Of a stretch of 63,353 nt of DNA, positions 25,717 to 34,808 are shown piece after piece. The notes beneath the pieces were generated by a model, which was not told the origin of the DNA, did not search any database, and was given only the letters and a program-made list of their open reading frames with translations. Position 1 is the stretch's first letter. The number at the start of each line of letters is the position of its first letter. Position numbers and translations under genes: made by a program. Source of the stretch: Defluviicoccus sp. (GTDB lineage Bacteria > Pseudomonadota > Alphaproteobacteria > MPNO01); contig JAPPGP010000040.1 of the NCBI GenBank assembly GCA_028821395.1, positions 1 through 63,353 on the forward strand. Direction: 5' to 3'.

Positions 25717-25800
25717 CCCCGCCGGCGACCGAACGCCGGTTCGCCTTCGCGTGGAAATGTTTTAGAGTTCGCCCGGCACTGGAGCCCGAAAGGTATCGAC

Positions 25801-26418
25801 ATGGCCGATTCCGGAGCGCCCGCGCCGGCCCAGGCGGCCGGCCATGACGTCGTCACGCGCGGCGTGCACCATCTCGCGCTGACCACCGAGGACATGAAGA
25901 CGACCACCGAGTTCTTCGTGAACGTGGTCGGCATGCCGCTGGTGCACGCGATGAAGGTCCCGGAAGGCGTCGGCACCGGGCCCGGCAATCGCGGCAACCC
26001 GCCCTGGGAGTGCATCCGCCACTACTTCTTCGACATGGGGAACGACAGCCTGCTCGCGTTCTTCGAGATCCCCAAGGGCGAGAAGCCGAAATCCGACCGC
26101 GACGCCATCGGCGGCATGCAGCACTGCGCCTTCGTGGTGACGGCGGAGCGTTTCGCGGAGATCCAGCGGCGCCTGACCGACCACGGCGTTCCCTTCGACG
26201 GGCCGATCGACATCCTGCCGGGCATGGTCTCGATCTATTTCAGGGACCCCAACGGCATCCGGCTGGAGGCGTGCTGCCATCCGGCGGAAGGCGAGGCCCC
26301 GGGGGTGATCCCGATGGTCACCCAGACCAGGGCGGAAGCCGCCGCGGAGTTGGAGACGCTGGACGTCGATGCGGGCTGGATCGACGCGATGACCGGGGCG
26401 CTGCCGGCGGAGCGCTGA
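25801..26418 (+). CDS. VOC (glyoxalase/dioxygenase) superfamily protein
   Basis: A 205-residue protein with two beta-alpha-beta-beta-beta modules. The first starts GVHHLALTTEDM and the second HCAFVVTAERF, ending YFRDPNGIRLEACC. His in HHLAL, His in MQHCAF and Glu in LEAC are the expected metal ligands. VOC members include extradiol dioxygenases, glyoxalases and epimerases; this subgroup has no fixed function. It is on the same strand as the amidohydrolase, 84 bp downstream, so it may belong to the same catabolic unit. Confidence 0.85.
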   Translation: MADSGAPAPAQAAGHDVVTRGVHHLALTTEDMKTTTEFFVNVVGMPLVHAMKVPEGVGTGPGNRGNPPWECIRHYFFDMGNDSLLAFFEIPKGEKPKSDRDAIGGMQHCAFVVTAERFAEIQRRLTDHGVPFDGPIDILPGMVSIYFRDPNGIRLEACCHPAEGEAPGVIPMVTQTRAEAAAELETLDVDAGWIDAMTGALPAER

Positions 26419-26451
26419 AGCCGGACGGCCCTGCGAAACGGCGCCTGGCGC

Positions 26452-26964
26452 CTATTCGGCGGCGACCCGCTCCGGCCGGTTGGTCCACCGGGCCAGAAGC
26501 TCGTGCGCCTCGGCCGCCTTCTTCTCCAGCTCGGCCTTGCCCGAGATCCGGCAGGTGAGCTCGAGGCGGATGTCGTTGGGGTCGAAGAAGTAGATCGACT
26601 TTACGAAGCCGTGGTCGGTCACGCCGAGCACGTCGACGCCTTCCGCTTCCAGCCGCGCCTTGGCGGTCTCCAGCGCCTCCTCGTTCTCGACCTCCAGCGC
26701 GAGGTGGTTGACCCAGCGCGGCGTGTCGGGGTCGCGCCTGGTGATCTCGCCGTCGCCGAGATCGAAGAAGGCGACATAGGAGCCGTCCGCCATCTCGAAG
26801 AAGATGTGGACATAGGGCGAGTACTCGCCGGTGCTCGGCACGATGTCGGCCGAGACCACGTGGGCCAGCGGCAGGCCGAGCACGTCCTCGTAGAAATGCC
26901 GCGTCTCCTCCGCGTCGCGGCAGCGATAGGCCCAGTGATGCAGGCTCTTGATCGAAGGCATCAT
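26452..26964 (-). CDS. VOC (glyoxalase/dioxygenase) superfamily protein
   Basis: A 170-residue VOC protein with two modules (SLHHWAYRCRDAEETRHFYE and WVNHLALEVENEEA), ending SIYFFDPNDIRLELTC. The metal-binding His and Glu residues are in place. It is the last gene of a minus-strand operon (pseudoprotease, ligase/acyltransferase, alpha/beta hydrolase, VOC) and starts 28 bp after the hydrolase. It is convergent with the other VOC gene at 25801-26418 but only distantly alike. The substrate is unknown. Confidence 0.85.
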   Translation of the reverse strand: MMPSIKSLHHWAYRCRDAEETRHFYEDVLGLPLAHVVSADIVPSTGEYSPYVHIFFEMADGSYVAFFDLGDGEITRRDPDTPRWVNHLALEVENEEALETAKARLEAEGVDVLGVTDHGFVKSIYFFDPNDIRLELTCRISGKAELEKKAAEAHELLARWTNRPERVAAE

Positions 26965-26992
26965 GGCGTCTCTCCTCGATAGCCGTGCCGGT

Positions 26993-27883
26993 TCAGGCGG
27001 CGACCGGCGCCCGCACCGGAAAATACGCTTTTAGCCAGTCCTCGATCACCCGACGGACCCGGACATTGCTCTCGGCGAACATGAAGTGGTCGGTGTCCGC
27101 GGTCAGGTGCAGGTCGGTGGGCTGGCCGGCGCGCTTGAACATCTCGATCGACTGCTCGGTAGGCGTGACCGAGTCCACCGAGCTGTGCAGCAGGAGCAGC
27201 GGCCGGGGCGCGATATTGCCGACCACGTCGTCGGCGACGAAATCGAACATCGACTGCGCCGTCTCGGCGGGGAACTCGCTGACCGAATTCTCCGCGAGGT
27301 TGTTCCGGAGATGAGCGGGTATCGGCACGATGTCGTAGCGCGGCACCATCAGCGACTCGCCGGTCCGCTCGCGGTGGCGCTTGCCGGCTTCGAGCATGTC
27401 GGTGAACTTCTTCCACGCTTCCGGCGTCGGGTGCTGGCCGCGGAACTTGCGCGCGCCGTCGCCCCACCCGCCGGACGAGATCACGGCCGCGATCTTGTCA
27501 TGGACGCCCGCGGTATAGACCGAGACCGCCGCGCCGAAGCTCGAGCCGAGCGCGCCGATGCGCTCGGGATCCACTTCCGGCCGCGCCGCCAGCCACGCAT
27601 GCGCCGCCTTGGTGTCCTCGACCTGCTCGAGGCAGATGATGCGGCCGAACTCGCCGTCGCTCTCGCCGCAGCCCCGCATGTCGAAGCGCAGCGCGACATA
27701 GCCGAGGCCGGTCAGCATCCGGCAGGGGACGACGCAGTTGTCCGACGTCTTGTTGCCGCCGAACCCGTGCAGGACCAGGAAGGCCGGGCGGCGCTCGTTT
27801 GGCTCCATGCCGTCCGGGAGATGCAGGATGCCGCGCAGGGTGAGCCCGTCGGACCGGAAATCGATGCGTTCTTCGCGCGGCAT
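26993..27883 (-). CDS. Alpha/beta hydrolase (acyl-esterase-like)
   Basis: A 296-residue serine hydrolase. The oxyanion loop is VLHGFGGNKTS. The nucleophile elbow is GALGSSFGAAV (the expected GxSxG). The catalytic Asp is in LLLLHSSVDSVTP and the His in ADTDHFMF. It resembles osmotically induced or cephalosporin-type esterases and dienelactone-like hydrolases. The ATG at 27883 gives MPREERIDFRSDGL; earlier codons overlap the ligase gene. It starts 13 bp after the ligase/acyltransferase stop, so it may release the product that enzyme makes. Confidence 0.85.
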   Translation of the reverse strand: MPREERIDFRSDGLTLRGILHLPDGMEPNERRPAFLVLHGFGGNKTSDNCVVPCRMLTGLGYVALRFDMRGCGESDGEFGRIICLEQVEDTKAAHAWLAARPEVDPERIGALGSSFGAAVSVYTAGVHDKIAAVISSGGWGDGARKFRGQHPTPEAWKKFTDMLEAGKRHRERTGESLMVPRYDIVPIPAHLRNNLAENSVSEFPAETAQSMFDFVADDVVGNIAPRPLLLLHSSVDSVTPTEQSIEMFKRAGQPTDLHLTADTDHFMFAESNVRVRRVIEDWLKAYFPVRAPVAA

Positions 27884-27896
27884 GCCGTCTCCCCGT

Positions 27897-30482
27897 TCAA
27901 TCGCTCTCCGCACCATAGCGAATCTCGAGATCGGCGACGAGCGCGCGGGCGGCGGCGACCGCCTCGTCGATGGTCCGCGCCTCCCGCGGGGCATCGGCGG
28001 GCTCCCCGAAATGGACGCTCACCCGGCGCAGCCGGGGCCAGCGCCGGTGCCGCGGCAGGACGTCGAACGTGCCCGCGATATAGGCGGGCGCCAGAGCGAC
28101 CCGCCGTTCCGAGAGCAGCATGCCGATCCCGCGCATGAAACCCTGGAGCCGCCCGTCGGGCGAGCGCCAGGACTCGGGGAACCACACCACGCTCTCGCCG
28201 CGGTCGATCAGCCCGCCGGCGACGGCGAGCCCCTCGGCGGGGCTGCGGTCGTCGACCGGAAACAGCCGGGCGACGCGGGCGAGCCAGCTCAGCGCGGGCG
28301 ACTCGAACACGCGGGCCTTGTCGGCGCTCCACCAGAGCCTTTCGAAGACCCGCCAGGGAAGCGCCGCCGCCAGCACCAGCGGATCGAGATCGCTGGCATG
28401 GTTGGCGATGAGGATCACCGGCCGCCCGGCATCGGGGACCGGACCGGAGCGCCCGACGCCGAACGCGGCTTTCATGACCAGCCGGTTGAGGCACCAGGCC
28501 GCCCAGCCGACGCAGCGGCGGAGGCCCCGCGGGGGGGAGGGCAGGACCGTTTCCGCCGGGGATTCCGGCGCCGCTTCGGGCGCGGCCAGGGCGGCGCGGG
28601 CGAGATCGGCGAGCGTCACCACCTCGGCCAGCGCGTCGGGCGCGAGCGAGACGCCGAGCTCGCCCTCGATCTCCCGCGCGATCTCCATCCAGGCGAGCGA
28701 ATCGACGCCGAGGTCGAGCTGCGGGCTGGTCGCCAGATCGATCGAGTCGTCGGCGAAGCGGGCCCGGATCAGCGCGAGAACCCGTGCCGCCCGGGGATCG
28801 GCGGCGAGCCCCGCGTCGTCCGTCTCGCGCGCGCCGTCGGCCTCCCGCCCGCCGGCGGCCTCGAACAGCTCGGGCAGGCGGAACCGGCGGAGCTTGCTCA
28901 GCCGCGTTCTCGGCAGCGGCTCGCGGTGGATGCGGTAGGACGTCACCCGCTTGTAGGGCGCGAGCTCGGCGCCCGCCTCGGTGACGGCGATGCGGATCGC
29001 ATCGTCGAGCCGCTGGGTCCGCGCCTGGCGCAGCCCGTCCTCGTCCGGGACGATGAGGGCGGCGAGACTGCCGCCGCGCTCGAACACCGCGGCCTCGGCG
29101 ATCAGCGGGCGCGCGGCGAGCGCGGTCTCGACCTCTTCGGGGCCGACATTCTTGCCGCCGGACAACACGATCACGTCCTTGCTGCGCCCGGTGACGACCA
29201 GCGAGCCGTCGCTGTCGATCCGGCCGAGATCGCCGGAGCGGAACCAGCCGTCCTCGTCGAACACGGAGGCGGTGGTCTCGCGGTCGTTGAAATAGCCCGC
29301 AAACACGTGCGGGCCGCGGATCTGCACCTCGCCGATCCCGTCCTCGTCGGGCTCGGCGATGCGCAGCTCGCTGCCCTCGACCGGCTTGCCCTCGGTGCCG
29401 ATGCGTCCGGCGCCGTAGCGGTTGTAGGTGGTGACCGACGAGGTCTCCACCAGCCCGTAGCCGGTGAGCACCTGGAAGCCGAGCCCTTCGAGCCGCCAGG
29501 CGACCCCTTCCTCGAGCTTGGCGCCGCCCGAGACCACCATGCGCAGACTGGGCGCGAAGCGGCGGCGCACCGGCCACATCAGCCACCTGCCGAGGCGCGG
29601 GCCGCCATTGCGCGAGACCGCCGTGGAAAGCCGCCAGAGGGCGCCGAACAGCGTGCCGGCAACGCCGGACTCGAGCCTTCCGCCGATCCCCTCGACCAGG
29701 GCCTCGTAGAGCCGCGGCACGCCCAGCATGACGGTCGCGCGGGCATCGCGCAGCGCGGTCGCGACATCGGGTCCGGTCGGCGCCCTCGGGAGGATCACGG
29801 TCGAGCCGCAGGCAAACGGCACCATCAACCCGGCCATGAAGGGATAGGCGTGATGCAGCGGCAGCGGCAGCGCGGCCCGGTCGCTGGTGTCGACGAACCC
29901 GCCCTCGGCCAGCGCCGCGACATTGAACATGAAATTGGCGTGGGTCAGCGGCACGCCCTTGGCCACCCCGGTGGTGCCCGAGGTGTAGATGATCGCGGCG
30001 AGATCCTCCGGCACGACCGGAGGAAGCGCTTCCGGCGGCTCGCCGAGCAGCGTCGACCAGTGCGCCGGCTCGCCGGCGGCGTCCCCGTCGAGACGCCAGG
30101 CGCCGGCGAGGCCCAGGGTCGCCGCTTCGGGAAGCTGCTCCAGGACCTGCCGGTCGGCGAACAGCGCCCGTGCCCCGCTATCCGCCAGCGCCCGGCGGAA
30201 GTCCTCCGGCGATCCCATGTCGTCCAGCGGAACCGCGACCGCGCCGATTGCAGCGAGCGCGAGGCGCAGCACCACCTGCGCGTCGCTGTTGACGCCGATC
30301 ACGCCGACCAGAACGCCGTGGCCGAGGCCGCGCCCGAGCAGCCCGCCGGCAAGCGCGAGCGCGTCGCGGTGCAGGCCGCGATAGCTTCGGGTCTCCATGC
30401 CCGCCCCGATGAAGGCGATGACCGCCGGGGCATCGCCGAAGCGCTGCAGATCGTCGATCAGGGTTTGCAGCGTGCGGTTCAT
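27897..30482 (-). CDS. Three-domain acyl ligase, carrier and acyltransferase protein (ligase first)
   Basis: An 861-residue fusion. An AMP-forming acyl ligase occupies about 1-535, with YTSGTTGVAKG (166-176), GYGLVETSS (341-349), SGDLGR (416-421) and the C-terminal lysine near KL in RTRLSKLRRF. An acyl carrier protein follows (565-632), with the phosphopantetheine serine S595 in LGVDSL. A PlsC-type acyltransferase completes it (about 655-840), with NHASDLD (H695, D700) and the FPESWRS motif. It could load a fatty acid onto its own carrier and transfer it to a glycerophosphate-like or other acceptor. It has no signal peptide. It is one of two such fusions in the window; 56564-59431 has the carrier first. 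Confidence 0.88.
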   Translation of the reverse strand: MNRTLQTLIDDLQRFGDAPAVIAFIGAGMETRSYRGLHRDALALAGGLLGRGLGHGVLVGVIGVNSDAQVVLRLALAAIGAVAVPLDDMGSPEDFRRALADSGARALFADRQVLEQLPEAATLGLAGAWRLDGDAAGEPAHWSTLLGEPPEALPPVVPEDLAAIIYTSGTTGVAKGVPLTHANFMFNVAALAEGGFVDTSDRAALPLPLHHAYPFMAGLMVPFACGSTVILPRAPTGPDVATALRDARATVMLGVPRLYEALVEGIGGRLESGVAGTLFGALWRLSTAVSRNGGPRLGRWLMWPVRRRFAPSLRMVVSGGAKLEEGVAWRLEGLGFQVLTGYGLVETSSVTTYNRYGAGRIGTEGKPVEGSELRIAEPDEDGIGEVQIRGPHVFAGYFNDRETTASVFDEDGWFRSGDLGRIDSDGSLVVTGRSKDVIVLSGGKNVGPEEVETALAARPLIAEAAVFERGGSLAALIVPDEDGLRQARTQRLDDAIRIAVTEAGAELAPYKRVTSYRIHREPLPRTRLSKLRRFRLPELFEAAGGREADGARETDDAGLAADPRAARVLALIRARFADDSIDLATSPQLDLGVDSLAWMEIAREIEGELGVSLAPDALAEVVTLADLARAALAAPEAAPESPAETVLPSPPRGLRRCVGWAAWCLNRLVMKAAFGVGRSGPVPDAGRPVILIANHASDLDPLVLAAALPWRVFERLWWSADKARVFESPALSWLARVARLFPVDDRSPAEGLAVAGGLIDRGESVVWFPESWRSPDGRLQGFMRGIGMLLSERRVALAPAYIAGTFDVLPRHRRWPRLRRVSVHFGEPADAPREARTIDEAVAAARALVADLEIRYGAESD

Positions 30483-30511
30483 GGCGACACGCCCGTGAGA
30501 CGACGCGCAGC

Positions 30512-31531
30512 TTAGTGCGTGCGCGGGTTCTTCATCACCTTGTCGCGGTCCGCCGAGACGATTTCCACGGTATGCACCTCGCCGTCGCGCAGCAGCTTGA
30601 GCGTCACCGGCGACCCGGCGGGGCCGATACCCCAGACCCGGCGGTACATCTGGGCCATGGACTCGATCTTGGCGTCATTGACCGCCAGCACCACGTCGCC
30701 CGCCTCGATGCCCGACTCGGCGCAGGGGCCGCGCTCGGAAATCGAGGTGATCAGCACCCGGCCCAGCGCCTCGACGCTGTAGATGCCCAGCCAGGGCCGG
30801 CTGGGGCCCGGACGCCGGCCGTAGCGCAGCAGGTCGTCCACGGTTTCCTTGTAGAGGTCGATCGGAACGAACATGTTGCCCGCGCTCGGCCCGCCGCCGG
30901 GCGCCGCGTCCTGGACGAAGAGCGAGCCCAGCCCGACCAGCCGGCCGCCGCCGTCGATCAGCGCAGCCCCGCTCCAATGCGGGTGCGGCGGGGCGGTGAA
31001 TATCGCCTCGTCGAGCAGGTATTCCCAGTAGCCGGCGAATTCCCGCTTGGAAACGACCTGCGCCTTGATGGCGTTCTCCAGCCCTCCCCGGGCCGCCGCG
31101 ACCAGCCAGTCGCGTTCCTCGAACCCGGCCGTGTCGCCGAGCGCGATGGGCCTCACGCCCAGCGACGAGCCGCCGCGCAGCAGGCCGAACCCGGTCTCGT
31201 AGTCGTAGGCGAGCGCCTGGGCGCGGGTCGCCCCGGTCTGTTCCGAGCCGAGGACGATGTGCTCGGCCTCGGCGATCAGATAGCCGATGGTGAGGAACAG
31301 ATTGTCCTCGCCCACCAGGATCGCGTTGCCTTCGCGCTCGGTACCCAGATAGGACGAGCTGAACGCATCCTCCGGCGCCTGCGAGCGGAGCTGCACGACG
31401 GAGCGCAGCACGTCGGCCAGCTCGAAGCCGTAATCCGCCGGGTCGGGCCGCGTGACGCGCCCGATATTGGGATCGACCAGATGCGCCAGGGACAGCGGCT
31501 TGTGACCGTTCGCTTGCTCGATTCCGCTCAT
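30512..31531 (-). CDS. HtrA-like trypsin-fold protein with PDZ, catalytic triad degraded
   Basis: A 339-residue S1C-type protein: a chymotrypsin-like fold (about 40-240) and a C-terminal PDZ domain (about 245-325, containing ISERGPCAESGIEAGDVVL). In DegP the catalytic His lies in LTNNHVV; here the same place is LTIGYLI, so it is Y84. The Asp position is G114 (DYETGFGLL). A serine remains at S187 (HWSGAAL), but not as GNSGG. It probably cannot cleave peptides and may be a chaperone or binding protein. There is no signal peptide. It lies 29 bp upstream of the ligase fusion in the same operon. I know similar proteins from Rhizobiales, so this form is conserved rather than decayed. Confidence 0.8.
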   Translation of the reverse strand: MSGIEQANGHKPLSLAHLVDPNIGRVTRPDPADYGFELADVLRSVVQLRSQAPEDAFSSSYLGTEREGNAILVGEDNLFLTIGYLIAEAEHIVLGSEQTGATRAQALAYDYETGFGLLRGGSSLGVRPIALGDTAGFEERDWLVAAARGGLENAIKAQVVSKREFAGYWEYLLDEAIFTAPPHPHWSGAALIDGGGRLVGLGSLFVQDAAPGGGPSAGNMFVPIDLYKETVDDLLRYGRRPGPSRPWLGIYSVEALGRVLITSISERGPCAESGIEAGDVVLAVNDAKIESMAQMYRRVWGIGPAGSPVTLKLLRDGEVHTVEIVSADRDKVMKNPRTH

Positions 31532-31616
31532 GACCGCACGGGCCGATGACTAGGGGACGGCAGGATAGCACCCCGTCGCCGGCAAAGCACAGGCCGGGGT
31601 GGCACCGAGCCCTCGA

Positions 31617-32417
31617 TCAGCGTGCGCGTTTCAGGCTGGACTGGCTGAAGTCGCGATCAGACAGCTTGGCGCGGAACGCGAAGTCGGACCAGCGCATGAT
31701 CGTGCTCTTGCCCGTCAAATGGTTCTCCATCGTCATCTCGGAGGCGCGCCAGTAGCGGTCCAGATAGCGCCGGTACCCGGCGAGCGTGAGCGTCTTGAGA
31801 TGCGCGTTCTTGCGGTCGAAATACTCGATCTTCCAGATCCGGAGCTCGTCCTTGTCGCGCCAGACGATTTGCCTGGTATAGCCCGAGCCCTTCTCGACCG
31901 GCACGTTCTCGACGACCGAACACTCGAGCTCGCCGCAGGCTTCCTCCTTCAGGTAGCGGTACTTGTACTTCTCCACCTCCGGCGTGCCGAGATCCTCGTA
32001 GGAGAACTCGCTGCCCATGAAGGAGCCGGACCGGTTCGACGAGCTGATCCGCTTGACCCGCTTGAGCGCCGGCAGAAAGAGCCACTGATCGTCCGGCCCC
32101 TCCCGGTGGGAATGGATCAGCAGCGCGGTTCCCTTGACGCCGCGCGGCTCGTCGAACACGAACAGGCTCTTGTTGCCGTCGTCGGCGACCTCGAGGACCT
32201 TGATCCGAAGCTGCCGCCGGCTCTCGCGCCCCTGCTTGTTGCGCAGCACCATGGTCTGGCTGGCGGTGAAATTGCCGAACCCCCGGTCCCGGTCGCGCGC
32301 TTCCTTCGCGATCCGAAGGCCGCGCTCCCCGGCGCTCTGGGCATTGGCCGCCTGCGGTGCCGCCAGCACCGCCAAGAGGGCGAACGCGATCAGGCGGGTC
32401 GAACGGGCGCGAATCAT
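31617..32417 (-). CDS. LolA-like outer-membrane lipoprotein-sorting protein
   Basis: A 266-residue exported protein. The signal peptide is residues 1-27 (LIAFALLAVLAAPQAANA). The mature part is the incomplete beta-barrel of the LolA-like DUF1329/lipoprotein-sorting type, with VFDEPRGVKGTALL, QWLFLPALKRVKRI and SEFSYEDLG as hallmark segments. It overlaps the RND gene upstream by 4 bp. LolA-like and RND/MMPL pairs recur together and probably move a hydrophobic substrate across the periplasm. Substrate unknown. Confidence 0.85.
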   Translation of the reverse strand: MIRARSTRLIAFALLAVLAAPQAANAQSAGERGLRIAKEARDRDRGFGNFTASQTMVLRNKQGRESRRQLRIKVLEVADDGNKSLFVFDEPRGVKGTALLIHSHREGPDDQWLFLPALKRVKRISSSNRSGSFMGSEFSYEDLGTPEVEKYKYRYLKEEACGELECSVVENVPVEKGSGYTRQIVWRDKDELRIWKIEYFDRKNAHLKTLTLAGYRRYLDRYWRASEMTMENHLTGKSTIMRWSDFAFRAKLSDRDFSQSSLKRAR

Positions 32418-34738
32418 GACTTCCTCCGATCGAGAGCCATCAACAGGGGCGGCAGGAGCAGGAAATCCGCGAGCAGCGCGAAGACTATTGTCATTGTGAC
32501 CAGGAGGCCGAGCGCCCAGCTGACCTCGAAACCGGAGGAGGCGAACACCAGGAAGCCGAGCGCCAGCACGGCGGTAGTGGTCCACAGGGCGTGGCCGACG
32601 GTGCGGAAGGCGGAGCGCACCGCCTCGGCGGCGTCGAGGCCGTCGCGCCGGGCCTTGAGGTACTTGGTCAGGAAATGGATCGTGTCGTCGACGACGATCC
32701 CGAAGGCGATGGCGGTCATCACCGAACCGGCGAGGCCCACGCGGCCGACCATGAAGCCCCAGAGGCCGAGGCTCATCGCGGCGGGGATGAAATTGGGCAC
32801 CAGGCTGAGCAGACCGACCCGCAGGCTCCTGAACACGAAGACCAGGATCAGCGAGATCAGGGCCATCGCGACGATGGTACCGGTCAGCATGCTCTCGATG
32901 TTGCGCTGGGAGAGATGGGCGAACACGATGCTGACGCCGGAGGCCTCGGTCGCGAGACCCGGGGCGTTGGCCCGCAGCCACGCCTGGGCCCGCGCGTCGA
33001 CCTGGCGCTGCGCCTGGGAGGTGAGGCTCCGCATCACCACCGTCATGCGGGTCGCCGATTTGCCGATATCGATCCGGTTGTTCAGATCCCTGCCGAAGGG
33101 AAGCGACAGCTCGTAGAGCAGCAAGTATTGCGAGGAGAGATCCGGGTCGTCCGGCACCCTGTGGAACTCCGGGTCGTCGCCGTGCAGGTTCCTGTTGAGG
33201 CGCTTCATGATGTCCGGAAAGGCCTGCACGTGGGACACTTCGGGCTGATTCCGGAACCATTCGGCGAAGGCCTCGACCTTGCGCAGATAGGCCGGTTCGG
33301 TGATGCCGCCTTCGGTCCCCGAATCGAGCGAATATTCCAGCGTCTCGACACCTGTCAGGTTGTCGATGACGAAATCCGTATCCTTGCGGAACTCGTAGCG
33401 CTCGCTGAGATACTTGGTCCAGTTGTCGGTGAGCTCCAGCCGGGGAATGCCGGTGACCAGGACGACGGCGATGATGGCGCAGCACCAGAGCAGGACGCCG
33501 CGGCGCTGCACGACGAAGCCGCCGAAGCGATCGAAGAAGGCGGGCTCGCCGGCGCGGGCCGCACGCGGGCGCAGCGGCAGGACGGAGAGCAGCGCGGGCA
33601 GCAGGGTGAGCGAATAGACGAAGGCGCAGAACACGCCGAACGCGACGAGATTTCCGAGCACCCGGAAGGGCGGCGAATCCGAGGCGTTCAGGCTCAGAAA
33701 GCCGATCGCCGTCGTCAGCGACGTGAGGAACACCGGCCAGGCATTGACCCGGATCGACTCCGCGATGGCCGCATTGCGGTCCAGCCCCCGGCCCATGCCC
33801 GCCAGCGCGGTCGCGACGATGTGGACCGAGTGGGCGACCGCCACCGTCATCACGATGATCGGCACGCCGGAATTGGCGGGGTTGAACACCGTTCCGAGCC
33901 AGCCGGCGAAACCCACCGTGGTGTTGACCGCGAACATCAGCACGGCGACGATCGCCGCCGTCCCAAGGACCGAGCGCAGGAGGGCGGCGGCCGCCAGGGT
34001 GATGATCGCGAAGACGATCGGTATCAGGGTTTCGAGGTCGTCCTTGGTGGCGTCGGCGAAGGCCCGGTTCAACGGCACGTCGCCGGTCAGGTAGTAGGCG
34101 ATTTCCGGGTGGCCGGCGCGGGCCTTGTCGAGCAGGAGGTTGAGATAGTCGGTGATCTCGACCACCGCGGCGTCGGGATTTTCGGGAAGCGCGAAGTCGA
34201 TCGCGAGTCCCGCCACCTTGCCGTCGCGAGACACCAGGCGTCCGGCGATCTCGACCGCGTTCAGCGCGATCTCCCGGACCCGTTCTAGCTCGGCGTCGGT
34301 GAGCGCGGCCGCATCCTCGACCAGCGGCCGGACGATCAGCTCGTCGCCGTTCGCCCGGCTGTGGGAATAGTTGGTGAGCGAGTCCACCCGGGTGGAATGC
34401 GGCGCCTGCCACGCCGCCGCGGTCAGCTTCTCGACGGCCCCGAGCGTCTCGCGGGTGAACACGGAGCCGGTCCGCGGCGCAACCGCGATCAGCGCCCTGT
34501 TGGACGAGCCGTAGGTCGCTTCCAGCGCGTTCAGGGCGGCGAGCTGCGGATTGTCCTCGTCGAACAGGCTGCGGTAATCGTTGGTCACCCCGACGAAGCC
34601 CGCGCCCGCCGTCACCGCGAGCATGACCAGCGCGGCAATCGCAAGCACGGGCCAGCGATAGCGCAGGACCGTAGCGGCGAAGCGGTCCAGAGCGTCGCCG
34701 GTCATCGCAGCCCTCGCATCGCGTGGGGGTGTCGGCAT
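32414..34738 (-). CDS. RND/MMPL-superfamily transporter
   Basis: A 774-residue inner-membrane exporter with 12 predicted transmembrane helices in two halves. Each half has a first helix (for example VLAIAALVMLAVTAGAGF) and a large periplasmic loop, followed by five helices (for example ETLIPIVFAIITLAAAALL in the first half, ALISLILVFVFRSLRVGLL in the second). The conserved motif GIVVDDTIHFL is in the second half, and a parallel loop SVHIVATA in the first. It is likely driven by the proton gradient and exports lipid-like molecules. The start could be at MPTPPRD (34738) or MTGDAL (34705). It is coupled to the LolA-like gene. Confidence 0.88.
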   Translation of the reverse strand: MPTPPRDARAAMTGDALDRFAATVLRYRWPVLAIAALVMLAVTAGAGFVGVTNDYRSLFDEDNPQLAALNALEATYGSSNRALIAVAPRTGSVFTRETLGAVEKLTAAAWQAPHSTRVDSLTNYSHSRANGDELIVRPLVEDAAALTDAELERVREIALNAVEIAGRLVSRDGKVAGLAIDFALPENPDAAVVEITDYLNLLLDKARAGHPEIAYYLTGDVPLNRAFADATKDDLETLIPIVFAIITLAAAALLRSVLGTAAIVAVLMFAVNTTVGFAGWLGTVFNPANSGVPIIVMTVAVAHSVHIVATALAGMGRGLDRNAAIAESIRVNAWPVFLTSLTTAIGFLSLNASDSPPFRVLGNLVAFGVFCAFVYSLTLLPALLSVLPLRPRAARAGEPAFFDRFGGFVVQRRGVLLWCCAIIAVVLVTGIPRLELTDNWTKYLSERYEFRKDTDFVIDNLTGVETLEYSLDSGTEGGITEPAYLRKVEAFAEWFRNQPEVSHVQAFPDIMKRLNRNLHGDDPEFHRVPDDPDLSSQYLLLYELSLPFGRDLNNRIDIGKSATRMTVVMRSLTSQAQRQVDARAQAWLRANAPGLATEASGVSIVFAHLSQRNIESMLTGTIVAMALISLILVFVFRSLRVGLLSLVPNFIPAAMSLGLWGFMVGRVGLAGSVMTAIAFGIVVDDTIHFLTKYLKARRDGLDAAEAVRSAFRTVGHALWTTTAVLALGFLVFASSGFEVSWALGLLVTMTIVFALLADFLLLPPLLMALDRRKS

Positions 34739-34808
34739 GGTCCGCGTCGTTTCCGTCGGGGCGTGGGGATCGGCAGGAGATAGATCGGCTGGCCCGGCCG
34801 CGCAATTC

